NCBI RefSeq assembly: GCF_023227905.1 | Contig: NZ_JALOCF010000076.1 | Span: forward strand, 1-15,567 | DNA length: 15,567 nt | DNA from: Methylobacter sp. | GTDB taxonomy: Bacteria; Pseudomonadota; Gammaproteobacteria; Methylococcales; Methylomonadaceae | Reading direction: 5' to 3' | In this document: one piece after another, positions 7,565-13,769 of the stretch | How positions within the stretch are numbered: the first letter of the stretch is position 1 | Layout of the letters: each line of letters begins with the position of its first letter | Position numbers and translations under genes: made by a program | The notes under the pieces: generated by a model | Database searches by the model: none | What the model was told of the DNA's origin: nothing | Seen by the model: only the letters and a program-made list of their open reading frames with translations

Positions 7565-10258
7565 TTAAAAAGTGGAGCGCAGCACCAGGCCGACATAACG
7601 CCGAGCGCCTATCCCGTCATAACCCACCGGATAAGTGCTACTAAAGCCATTGACACTGGTGGTGTATTGGGTGTCGAACACGTTATTGGCAACCAGATTG
7701 AGCTCGTATTTGTTTTTCTTGCCAGTCAATAAACCGATACCCACATCGGTGATTTGATAGGCATCCTGCTTACCCCATACCGATAGCAACGATTCAAGAT
7801 TCTGCTGCGAACGAACGGTAGTGTTCGCCCACGCATGCCCGGTTAAATTTGCAAAACCGAGCGGCTTGTGTAAATCCACTCCAAAAATACCTGTCAATTC
7901 AGGCGCAGCCGCCAACCGTTTTCCGGTGTTATCGCAAACAGCCTGAACGGAAGTTGGAATCTCTGCCGGGCAAGTCGCAGTACTCCAATCGGTATAGCGG
8001 GCATGGTTGTAAGCACCGCCGAAATTAAACGTCAGATAAGAGGTCGGGTAATAGGCGGAATCGATTTCAACACCCATTAACGTTATTTCAGGGATATTGC
8101 CTAACTGGGAACGGTACCCGGTCTGAGTTGTCGCATCGGGCACACTGGTGGTGGCCTGATAGTCGCTGACTGTGGTGTGGTAAAGGTTGGTGTTAAACAT
8201 TAACTTCTTGTCGAAGAACAGGCTTTTTGCTCCCAGCTCGAAGTCCAGCGATTTCTCCGGTTTAACGTCAATCGTGGTGCCATTCCCGGTATTAAACTGG
8301 ATAGAGGCGGATTTTTGCCCACCGGCAGCGGAGGCGTATACCATCAAGTCGTCGTTGATCTTGTAACTGGGGTTAGCCAGCCAGGATGTCGACCATTCTT
8401 GTGTATCTTGTGCATCTTGACGTCCATACACAGTACCCACCTGTCCCGCGCGTATGGCATCGGCGGTCGCATTGCCGGTCGATGTCAATGCGGAGCCGTC
8501 GTAGTTTCGCGCTAGTTTTTCGGCGCTATTGCTCTTGGTTTCAAACGACTCACGTATGCCCAACGTCAGGGTAGCCTTATCCGTCAAGTGCAGGTTCACT
8601 TGGTCGAATAGAGCTGCACTATCCGTCGCAGGCGTGGTGATGTCTGATACAAAGACATTGCTCAGCGATGATCTTAAAAATTGTCTGTTAGCCGCGGTAT
8701 TCAGGGTATTGTATTGGCCGTTGCTTGCGTAGAAGGCCCCGGCATCCTGTCCGTATAAACTTCTGCCCTCGGAACGCGTTTCGGTATGCATCAGGAACAA
8801 ACCAGTCTGATTATCGACCCACTTAAGAGGTGACCAGGCGTAGCGCAGTTCTTCCGAATACTGTTTGGTATCGACCTTGGTTCCGCCTCTGGAAATGTCG
8901 AATTTTGTCTCGTCACTGTCGTTTTTGGCATCGAAATGAAATTCACGATAGGCGGTAACAGAAGTGAGCGTACCCGGACCGATGTCCCAATCCAGTTTCC
9001 CTGAAACACCACCATTTTTAGTTGGCAAAGGCTGTGCCTGGCCAATATCGATGTTATTCCATGCGTTATCACCTATGATCGGTTGATAACCACCGAAATA
9101 ATCGCGTGAAATTCGGCTGGTAAACGTCCGTCCGCCGTTGGCGGTTCTGGACACACCATTGGCGAAACTGGCGGGCTCGAACATCTTGGGTTTGACGTTA
9201 CTGTTCTCACGCCCTTCCGCGTAGTCCGCATTGAACCTGAACCGAATCTTATCCATAGGGGTAAACAGAAACTGCAATCGGCCGCCATAGCGATTTCTTT
9301 CGTTATAAGTACCGCCTTCAGTATTGATATTATGTAAATCGCCATCCTGGGTGTTGATAAACATTGAACCCCGGAAAGCCAGCAAATTATCAATTACAGC
9401 ATTACTGTAAGAAGCCCTGGCTTTAAAAGCACCCGGTATTACACCGGTCTGTTGATTGCCGCCCACCTCACCTTCAACCGTTCCTTGCTGGTAAAAAGTT
9501 GGCGCTTTACTCGAATAGTTAAGCACACCCATGGTGGTATTTTTGCCCATCAGCGTTCCTTGGGGGCCCCTCAACACCTCGACACGATCAAGATCGGTGA
9601 AGTCCTGATAAGACATCCCTACATGGCTCAAAAACACGTCATCGACCATGACGCCGACCGCCGGCTCCATGCTGTCGTTGCCACTGGCCTTACCAATACC
9701 CCGGATAGCAATACCGGTTCTGCGGCCATTGGGAGTGGTCGCCGTGACACCCGGCGCACGCTTGGTTAAATCCTGAATATCAAAAATTCTATCCCGCTCC
9801 AGATTTTTCCCGCTCAATACCGTGATCGGCACCGGCACATCCTGAAGCTTCTCTTCGCGGCGGCGCGAGGTGACCACGACTTCTGACAAATTCTTCGTCT
9901 CTTCTACGGCAGGTTTATCTTCTTTGGGCTTTTTGGCTGTCGCAGCAACCGGCGCCACGGCGTTAGCGCTGCCGGAGACCGCTTTTTTAAGCTGCTCGTT
10001 TTCCTTTTTTAAGCGCTCAACTTCTGCCGCCAAATTACTGGTATTTCCTTCCGCAAAACTGTAATCAGGGACTAACAGACAGGCTCCTGCTAAAATCATC
10101 GCAGCGCCGTTTAAAACGCCCCGATTGCGTATAAGCGCCTCGGGTTTCAATACATTAGCTATTTCGGCGGATAACGTTTGGCTTTTAATCCTGTTCCCTG
10201 CCAATGATTTCGGGCTTTTTCTTGCGCTCTGCCGCAACCCTAACTTGTCGATACTCAT
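7565..10258 (-). CDS. TonB-dependent outer-membrane receptor with coiled-coil leader
   Basis: The 897-residue protein is an energy-coupled outer-membrane receptor. A TonB box (LSEVVVTS, 124-131) is followed by the plug domain (about 135-250) with the LRGPQGTL signature (229-236). A large beta-barrel ends in a terminal Phe (RSTF), as outer-membrane proteins usually do. The front end is unusual. About 47 polar, basic residues precede the hydrophobic signal segment (48-66), and a charged coiled coil (about 75-95, LAAEVERLKKENEQLKKA) and Ala/Pro/Lys linker come before the TonB box. A start at an internal Met such as Met54 would still leave a short leader but would cut the hydrophobic core, so I keep the ATG at 10258, preceded by AAAAGGG. 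The substrate is unknown; plug and barrel resemble ferric-siderophore-type receptors in general style. The tonB-exbB-exbD genes lie directly upstream. Confidence 0.93.
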   Translation of the reverse strand: MSIDKLGLRQSARKSPKSLAGNRIKSQTLSAEIANVLKPEALIRNRGVLNGAAMILAGACLLVPDYSFAEGNTSNLAAEVERLKKENEQLKKAVSGSANAVAPVAATAKKPKEDKPAVEETKNLSEVVVTSRRREEKLQDVPVPITVLSGKNLERDRIFDIQDLTKRAPGVTATTPNGRRTGIAIRGIGKASGNDSMEPAVGVMVDDVFLSHVGMSYQDFTDLDRVEVLRGPQGTLMGKNTTMGVLNYSSKAPTFYQQGTVEGEVGGNQQTGVIPGAFKARASYSNAVIDNLLAFRGSMFINTQDGDLHNINTEGGTYNERNRYGGRLQFLFTPMDKIRFRFNADYAEGRENSNVKPKMFEPASFANGVSRTANGGRTFTSRISRDYFGGYQPIIGDNAWNNIDIGQAQPLPTKNGGVSGKLDWDIGPGTLTSVTAYREFHFDAKNDSDETKFDISRGGTKVDTKQYSEELRYAWSPLKWVDNQTGLFLMHTETRSEGRSLYGQDAGAFYASNGQYNTLNTAANRQFLRSSLSNVFVSDITTPATDSAALFDQVNLHLTDKATLTLGIRESFETKSNSAEKLARNYDGSALTSTGNATADAIRAGQVGTVYGRQDAQDTQEWSTSWLANPSYKINDDLMVYASAAGGQKSASIQFNTGNGTTIDVKPEKSLDFELGAKSLFFDKKLMFNTNLYHTTVSDYQATTSVPDATTQTGYRSQLGNIPEITLMGVEIDSAYYPTSYLTFNFGGAYNHARYTDWSTATCPAEIPTSVQAVCDNTGKRLAAAPELTGIFGVDLHKPLGFANLTGHAWANTTVRSQQNLESLLSVWGKQDAYQITDVGIGLLTGKKNKYELNLVANNVFDTQYTTSVNGFSSTYPVGYDGIGARRYVGLVLRSTF

Positions 10259-10336
10259 CTGATTACCCTTTTGTAAATTCCTTCATAAAATAAAATAACT
10301 AGGTAAGGCCCTGTTTCTCCGGACAAAGCCTCCCTG

Positions 10337-10369
10337 ACCAGCCCCAAAAGGGCTGGTTTAAACTTTTTT
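10337..10369 (+). terminator. Hairpin with T-run between exbD and the receptor gene
   Basis: ACCAGCCC (10337-10344) pairs perfectly with GGGCTGGT (10350-10357) around a 5-base loop. On the plus strand it is followed by TTAAAC and a run of seven T (10364-10370), a terminator shape for plus-strand transcription. No plus-strand gene is nearby. On the minus strand no T-run follows, so for exbD transcripts it may act only as a partial stop or as a 3' end stabiliser. The receptor gene may therefore have its own promoter in 10259-10336, but I could not identify one with confidence. Confidence 0.5.
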
Positions 10370-10377
10370 TGTGTTGA

Positions 10378-10794
10378 TTACTTGCCGGGAATCGTCAGAA
10401 CCGATAACTTGGTAATTCCGGATCGTTCTATCGATGACATCACTTTGGCGACCGTGCCGTATTGCACGGCATCGTCGGCGTTCAGGTTAAGAGCAATCTC
10501 AGGATCGGCGGCCTTGCGGGCTAACAGCTCGGCTTCAAAGGCGGCCAAGGCAATCTCGGTTTTGTCGATGAAAACCTTTCCGGTCGCATCGACGCTGATA
10601 TACACCGCTTCCTTTTCCTCGGGCGGCGCGGTCTCGGCGGTCTTCGGCAAATTGACGTGTACGGCTTGGGTCAATAACGGCGCCGTGACGATAAACACCA
10701 CCAACAGCACCAGCATCACGTCAACCAGCGGCGTGACGTTGATTTCGCCCATCACGTCATCATCGCCGCCACTGTCTTTTGTACTTATAGCCAT
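10378..10794 (-). CDS. exbD: Biopolymer transport protein ExbD
   Basis: The 138-residue ExbD is a subunit of the TonB-ExbB-ExbD inner-membrane motor, which uses the proton gradient to energise outer-membrane receptors. After a short acidic cytoplasmic tail, a single membrane helix (about 22-42, TPLVDVMLVLLVVFIV) contains the essential proton-path Asp25. The periplasmic domain (about 50-138) has the usual ExbD/TolR pattern, including DADDAVQYGTVAKVMSSIERSGI near the C-terminus. The length matches the family. Its ATG overlaps the exbB stop by one base (TGATG), indicating translational coupling. Confidence 0.95.
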   Translation of the reverse strand: MAISTKDSGGDDDVMGEINVTPLVDVMLVLLVVFIVTAPLLTQAVHVNLPKTAETAPPEEKEAVYISVDATGKVFIDKTEIALAAFEAELLARKAADPEIALNLNADDAVQYGTVAKVMSSIERSGITKLSVLTIPGK

Positions 10795-11687
10795 CAGATA
10801 TGTACTCCCTGTGTGTCAAGTTCATCATGGCCGGTTTTAAGGACAGGCTTTTTACCGGCCTCGCTGGCACGTGAAGAGGCGGCCGGACTGGCAACCGGAC
10901 GTTTGATTAAAAACGAGGTTTTCAAGGCGAGATGGACAAAATCGATCGCGAAGTCGTCAAGAAACGCCCAAATCACCTTGTTGCGGCGAATAAAAAAGTT
11001 GTAGCCGATCACCGCAGGCACCGCGACTGCAATGCCGACGGCCGTGGCAATCAGCGCCTCGCCGATCGGACCGGCGACGACATCCAGACTGGCCGACCCG
11101 CTTTTACTGATGCTGGTCAGCGCCCCCATAATCCCCCACACCGTGCCGAACAGACCGACGAACGGCGAGATACTGCCAATGGTCGCCAAGATCGCCAAAC
11201 CGCTTTCCAGCGCGCCGCGCTCTTTCTGCATTTGTTGGCGCAGGCGACGGTCCAGCAGTTCCTGACGATCCCCGGTATGCTCCAGGTCGTGCGTGGTGGT
11301 GCCGCCGTCAGCTTCTATCAAGGTAGTGAAGCCAACGCCAGCCACTCTGGCGGCCGGACCCTGGCTGCCCTCCAATGCCGCTGCGGCCTGAAAATCTTGG
11401 GCGCCCCAGAATTTCTTGCCGTAAATCTTGTTGTGATGGGCAATCCGCAGATGCTGTATGCCCTTGACCAGTATCAAGGCCCAGGTCGCCACCGAAAAGC
11501 CGATTAAAATCCATAACGTGGCATCGACGATTAGCGCCGAGGTAATTTCCGGAGCCGCAGGTGCTCCGCCAGCCGCATTCGCAATATCAGCGCCTGAAAC
11601 CGGCAGTTGATTAGCGGCCGGTGGAATGGCCGTTGCTGTATTGGCTGCCTGCGGAATGGCCGCAGCAGCCGCTGTTGTTTCTGTCAT
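10794..11687 (-). CDS. exbB: Biopolymer transport protein ExbB (MotA/TolQ/ExbB family)
   Basis: The 297-residue ExbB forms the proton-channel ring of the TonB motor. Three membrane segments are visible: about 52-75 (VDATLWILIGFSVATWALIL), about 165-190 and about 205-232. The second and third form the conserved block with ISPFVGLFGTVWGIM (173-187) and GPIGEALIATAVGIAVAVPA (206-225). An Ala/Pro-rich N-terminal extension (1-50) makes it longer than E. coli ExbB (244 residues) and is common in ExbB of other gammaproteobacteria. The ATG at 11687 is chosen because GAGG lies 8 bases upstream and overlaps the tonB stop codon (TGAGG). The open frame upstream to 11807 lies inside tonB. It ends overlapping exbD. 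Confidence 0.95.
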   Translation of the reverse strand: MTETTAAAAAIPQAANTATAIPPAANQLPVSGADIANAAGGAPAAPEITSALIVDATLWILIGFSVATWALILVKGIQHLRIAHHNKIYGKKFWGAQDFQAAAALEGSQGPAARVAGVGFTTLIEADGGTTTHDLEHTGDRQELLDRRLRQQMQKERGALESGLAILATIGSISPFVGLFGTVWGIMGALTSISKSGSASLDVVAGPIGEALIATAVGIAVAVPAVIGYNFFIRRNKVIWAFLDDFAIDFVHLALKTSFLIKRPVASPAASSRASEAGKKPVLKTGHDELDTQGVHI

Positions 11688-11697
11688 AACTAAAACC

Positions 11698-12519
11698 TCA
11701 CGCTTGTAAATTAAAAGAGATAGGAACCGTAACCCAACCGTCGACCGGGGTTTTGCCGCGCATCGCCGGCACAAAAGACCATTTCTTGACCGTTCTGACC
11801 GCTTCATCGTCCAACACCTCTATGTCGCTGGATTTGATGACGCTCACGCTGTCCGGACTGCCGTTAGCGAGCACATGCACCTTCATCAGCACTTTTCCTT
11901 CCCAGCCATTGTCCATCGCAACTTCAGGATAAACCGGCGTCGGATTGTTCAGATAGCCGGCCCCTGCGCTCGGCTCGGTCACTTTTTCGGCTGCCGGAGG
12001 CGCCGGAGGTGCAGGCGGAGCCGAAACCACCGGCGCATTCGTGTCCGCAACCGGGGCGGGCGACTGAACCGGAGGCGGCTCAACCAGCTTGGGCACGGGT
12101 TTGGGCTGCACCTTGGGTTTAGGCGGCTTGTTCAGCGCCACGACTTTTTGCGGCGGAGGCGGCGGTGGCTGAACCACCGGCTTCGGCTGAGGCCGAACAA
12201 ACGAAATCTGCACCTTGGAAGGAATCTTAACCGGCTCGACCAGTTCTTCCTGTTCAACCGACGAGTGCTTGAAATATTCAACCACGGTGGTGTGCACCAG
12301 GATCGACAGCACCCCGATAATCAGGTAATCGATGGCCTTGCTGTCGCGAAAGTCGGCGCCGGATCGAAAATGCCCCAGGGCCACCGCCGCCGAGGAGGCG
12401 GACAAGCTTTCCCTCAGCCGGCCGATATCCGGATTGATCGGAACGACATCGGCCCTTTTCCTCTCAGGCGCGAAGGTTGCCGGTTCAAATTTATCAAAAG
12501 CCACCACAGGACTATTCAT
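11698..12519 (-). CDS. tonB: TonB energy-transducing protein with long N-terminal tail
   Basis: TonB links the ExbB-ExbD motor to outer-membrane receptors. The 273-residue product has a single membrane helix at about 63-82 containing the S-x-x-x-H pattern (S72-H76) required in known TonB proteins. A long Pro-rich, Lys-rich periplasmic spacer (about 98-180, with a run of prolines at 118-123) follows. The C-terminal TonB domain (about 190-273) has the YPEVA, WEGKVLMKVHV and VKKWSFVPA signatures. About 62 cytoplasmic residues precede the helix, whereas E. coli TonB starts almost at its helix. I chose the ATG at 12519, which has GGGAG 7 bases upstream; a second in-frame ATG at 12537 has none. It is the first gene of the train, 10 bases before exbB. 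Confidence 0.93.
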   Translation of the reverse strand: MNSPVVAFDKFEPATFAPERKRADVVPINPDIGRLRESLSASSAAVALGHFRSGADFRDSKAIDYLIIGVLSILVHTTVVEYFKHSSVEQEELVEPVKIPSKVQISFVRPQPKPVVQPPPPPPQKVVALNKPPKPKVQPKPVPKLVEPPPVQSPAPVADTNAPVVSAPPAPPAPPAAEKVTEPSAGAGYLNNPTPVYPEVAMDNGWEGKVLMKVHVLANGSPDSVSVIKSSDIEVLDDEAVRTVKKWSFVPAMRGKTPVDGWVTVPISFNLQA

Positions 12520-12625
12520 TTGAGTTCTCCCGTTCATTAAAAAATCACCGACCGGGCCGGTTCACGAATGAAGCGGTAGGGAAACCCCATGGGTCGGCTT
12601 GAGTTGACACTGACGTTATGAATAG

Positions 12626-12641
12626 AGCAGGTTCCGTGCCA
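12626..12641 (-). promoter_or_regulatory. Candidate sigma54 (-24/-12) promoter of the tonB operon
   Basis: The minus strand reads TGGCACGGAACCTGCT. Against the sigma54 consensus TGGCACRNNNNTTGCW it matches 11 of 12 defined positions, including the essential GG and GC with exact spacing; only the first T of TTGC is C. It lies about 107 bases upstream of the tonB start in non-coding DNA, oriented towards tonB. No Fur-like inverted repeat was recognised in the same gap. An activator binding site was not identified. Confidence 0.5.
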
Positions 12642-12738
12642 CATCCGGATCAATCTGCAAAAATGCCTGTCAGTCCAGTACGGATAAAAATAAGACCTTG
12701 TATTTTAATGGTTTATTTTTTTGACGAATATCCGCTAG

Positions 12739-13071
12739 ATGACCGGCCACTTTGAAATTCAGGGCATTTCCAACCAGCGCTTAATCCGCGACTGCTTGCT
12801 GAGCATCAACTTGGAGAAACTTTTGTTACTTGGGTGTTTCCTGATCAACACATCGGAAACGCGATACGCTACTGTGCGGGAAATTTGTAGGCGGTTACCC
12901 GCAAAAGAAGACATCCTTAGCGGGCTGGGATTTTCGGTTAAGCTTTGCCTCGGCGATACGCTCCGGGCAATCGAAGAGTTTATGGTACCGAAACGGATTG
13001 AAATATTCCTGCGTGAATCAGGACATTGTCCGTGGCGGTTGGATCTGGAAACGGGTCATAAAGCACGCTGA
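12739..13071 (+). CDS. Hypothetical small protein (uncertain)
   Basis: This 110-residue open frame starts at an ATG without a clear ribosome-binding site. I do not recognise the sequence. A hydrophobic patch near 27-37 (KLLLLGCFLIN) is followed by a charged helical half (VREICRRL, then EEFMVPKRIEIFLRES) that looks globular. In favour of a real gene are reasonable codon choice in the second half and a plus-strand rho-independent terminator at 13161, about 90 bases beyond the stop. Against it are the missing ribosome-binding site and no recognised relatives. It diverges from tonB, so the gap 12520-12738 would serve both. Confidence 0.35.
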   Translation: MTGHFEIQGISNQRLIRDCLLSINLEKLLLLGCFLINTSETRYATVREICRRLPAKEDILSGLGFSVKLCLGDTLRAIEEFMVPKRIEIFLRESGHCPWRLDLETGHKAR

Positions 13072-13079
13072 CCACAGGT

Positions 13080-13140
13080 GGTAGGGTACGCATCGCGTAC
13101 CTTTATTGCTTGAAAAATGGTACGCGGTGCGTACCCTACC
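13080..13140. repeat. Palindromic intergenic repeat (GGTAGGGTACGC type)
   Basis: Two 22-base arms, 13080-13101 and 13119-13140, are inverted copies differing at one base. Each starts at the outside with GGTAGGGTACGCA and ends inside with CGCGTACC. The 17-base loop is AT-rich. Each arm also contains an inner GGTACGCG/CGCGTACC-type symmetry. It has no coding capacity and lies 9 bases after the stop of the plus-strand ORF. It resembles REP- or MITE-type dispersed repeats; whether it recurs elsewhere in the genome cannot be seen here. Confidence 0.75.
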
Positions 13141-13160
13141 TGGCTTAAATTTCCCTTTCC

Positions 13161-13186
13161 AAGCCCGCTAAATGCGGGCTTTTTTA
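13161..13186 (+). terminator. Rho-independent terminator, plus strand
   Basis: AAGCCCGC (13161-13168) pairs perfectly with GCGGGCTT (13174-13181) around TAAAT, followed by a run of T to 13185. It would end transcription of the plus-strand ORF at 12739-13071. On the minus strand the hairpin has no following T-run. Confidence 0.85.
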
Positions 13187-13193
13187 TTGAGGC

Positions 13194-13249
13194 GGCTAAC
13201 GTAAAATTAAGGGGCGCATTAGGCGTCCCACTTGAATGATGGGTTAGCA
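13194..13249 (-). other. attC-like integron recombination site
   Basis: Read on the minus strand this 56-base stretch has every element of a short attC. The outer R boxes are GCTAAC (13248-13243) and GTTAGCC (13200-13194), which pair over six bases. Five-base unpaired spacers lie on each side (13238-13242 and 13201-13205). The L boxes are ATTCAAG (13237-13231) and CTTAAT (13211-13206), which pair except for one extrahelical base. An inner stem of GGGGCGC (13211-13217) with GCGTCCC (13223-13229) has a 5-base loop. Its single mismatch becomes a G-T wobble only on the plus strand, the strand that would be the recombining bottom strand. The R' box GTTAGCC departs from GTTRRRY at one position. It begins 2 bases after the stop of the adjacent minus-strand gene, the usual cassette geometry. 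Confidence 0.7.
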
Positions 13250-13250
13250 C

Positions 13251-13613
13251 TCACGGCTCACAGACCAACTTGGATTTTTTCATAGCAACCCAGAGCATTG
13301 GGCAAACGAGAGCGAGGATCGTCAAGCGACCCAGTAGCCCCTTGGCAAATACAGCAATGGCTGGCCAGTAAAGCCCTAAGAAAAGCATACCAATCAACAA
13401 TAAAAATGGGGCAAAAAGCCACGGAGAATTATTGATTGTTGAAGTTACATAACCACCGCAAAGCGGACATGCACTATGAGGGGTTGGTGTGAATTGATAC
13501 CAACGAAGGGTTTCCACGCGTGGCACCTTACGTAAAGAGCGAGTGTGGATAGAGTTGTTACAGTGTGGACACTGCTTAACAAGTGCTGACATAAAAACTG
13601 TGTGAATGCTCAT
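13251..13613 (-). CDS. Cassette-borne zinc-ribbon membrane protein, unknown function
   Basis: The 120-residue protein has two Cys pairs, CPHC (15-18) and CPLC (49-52), spaced as in a zinc ribbon, followed by GGYVTS. Two hydrophobic segments (about 66-90 and 93-110) and a short basic tail complete it, suggesting a cytoplasmic metal-binding head on a membrane hairpin. I do not recognise a named family. The ATG at 13613 lies only 5 bases from the degenerate recombination border, so the leader is very short and a ribosome-binding site is not obvious; Met8 (13592) is an alternative start. The gene is flanked by attC-like sequence on both sides and is oriented as a cassette gene. It presumably depends on read-through from the efflux gene for transcription (inference). 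Confidence 0.7.
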   Translation of the reverse strand: MSIHTVFMSALVKQCPHCNNSIHTRSLRKVPRVETLRWYQFTPTPHSACPLCGGYVTSTINNSPWLFAPFLLLIGMLFLGLYWPAIAVFAKGLLGRLTILALVCPMLWVAMKKSKLVCEP

Positions 13614-13617
13614 AAGT

Positions 13618-13700
13618 GCTAGCGTAAAATAGACACCTTTTCAGGTGTATATTAAATTTCAACCACCGGTGTATAATGCCGCCCCGGCAATCCGTTAGGC
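13618..13700 (-). other. Degenerate attC-like site at the other cassette border
   Basis: On the minus strand the stretch opens with GCCTAAC (13700-13694), a perfect RYYYAAC box. It closes with ATTTTACGCTAGC (13630-13618), which differs at one base from the ATTTTACGTTAGC that ends the site at 13194-13249. The interior does not fold as a normal attC; instead it has two local hairpins, ACACCT-gaaa-AGGTGT (13648-13633) and TGCCG-ggg-CGGCA (13689-13677). The shared 13-base end on both sides of the small gene is what cassette insertion would leave. It may be a decayed or non-standard acceptor site. Confidence 0.4.
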
Positions 13701-13769
13701 CAGATGCTATAGCAATGAATCATTGATAGCAACCTTTCAGGCCAACTTAAAATACACCTCCCAAACAGA

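Noticed and set aside
11875..12540. Plus-strand open frame of 221 codons rich in Arg and His
   Set aside because: It is the antisense of the proline-rich tonB gene; the composition is an artefact of reading proline codons backwards.
12604..12625. TTGACA on the plus strand as a -35 box
   Set aside because: No -10-like hexamer lies 16-18 bases downstream, and it is too far from the plus-strand ORF to be convincing.
13080..13140. CRISPR-like repeat
   Set aside because: Only two copies are present and they are inverted, not direct, so this is a palindrome and not an array.
13707..13729. Inverted repeat CTAT-ag-CAATGA/TCATTGATAG as a terminator for the efflux gene
   Set aside because: The hairpin is imperfect and no T-run follows on the minus strand, so I do not call it a terminator.
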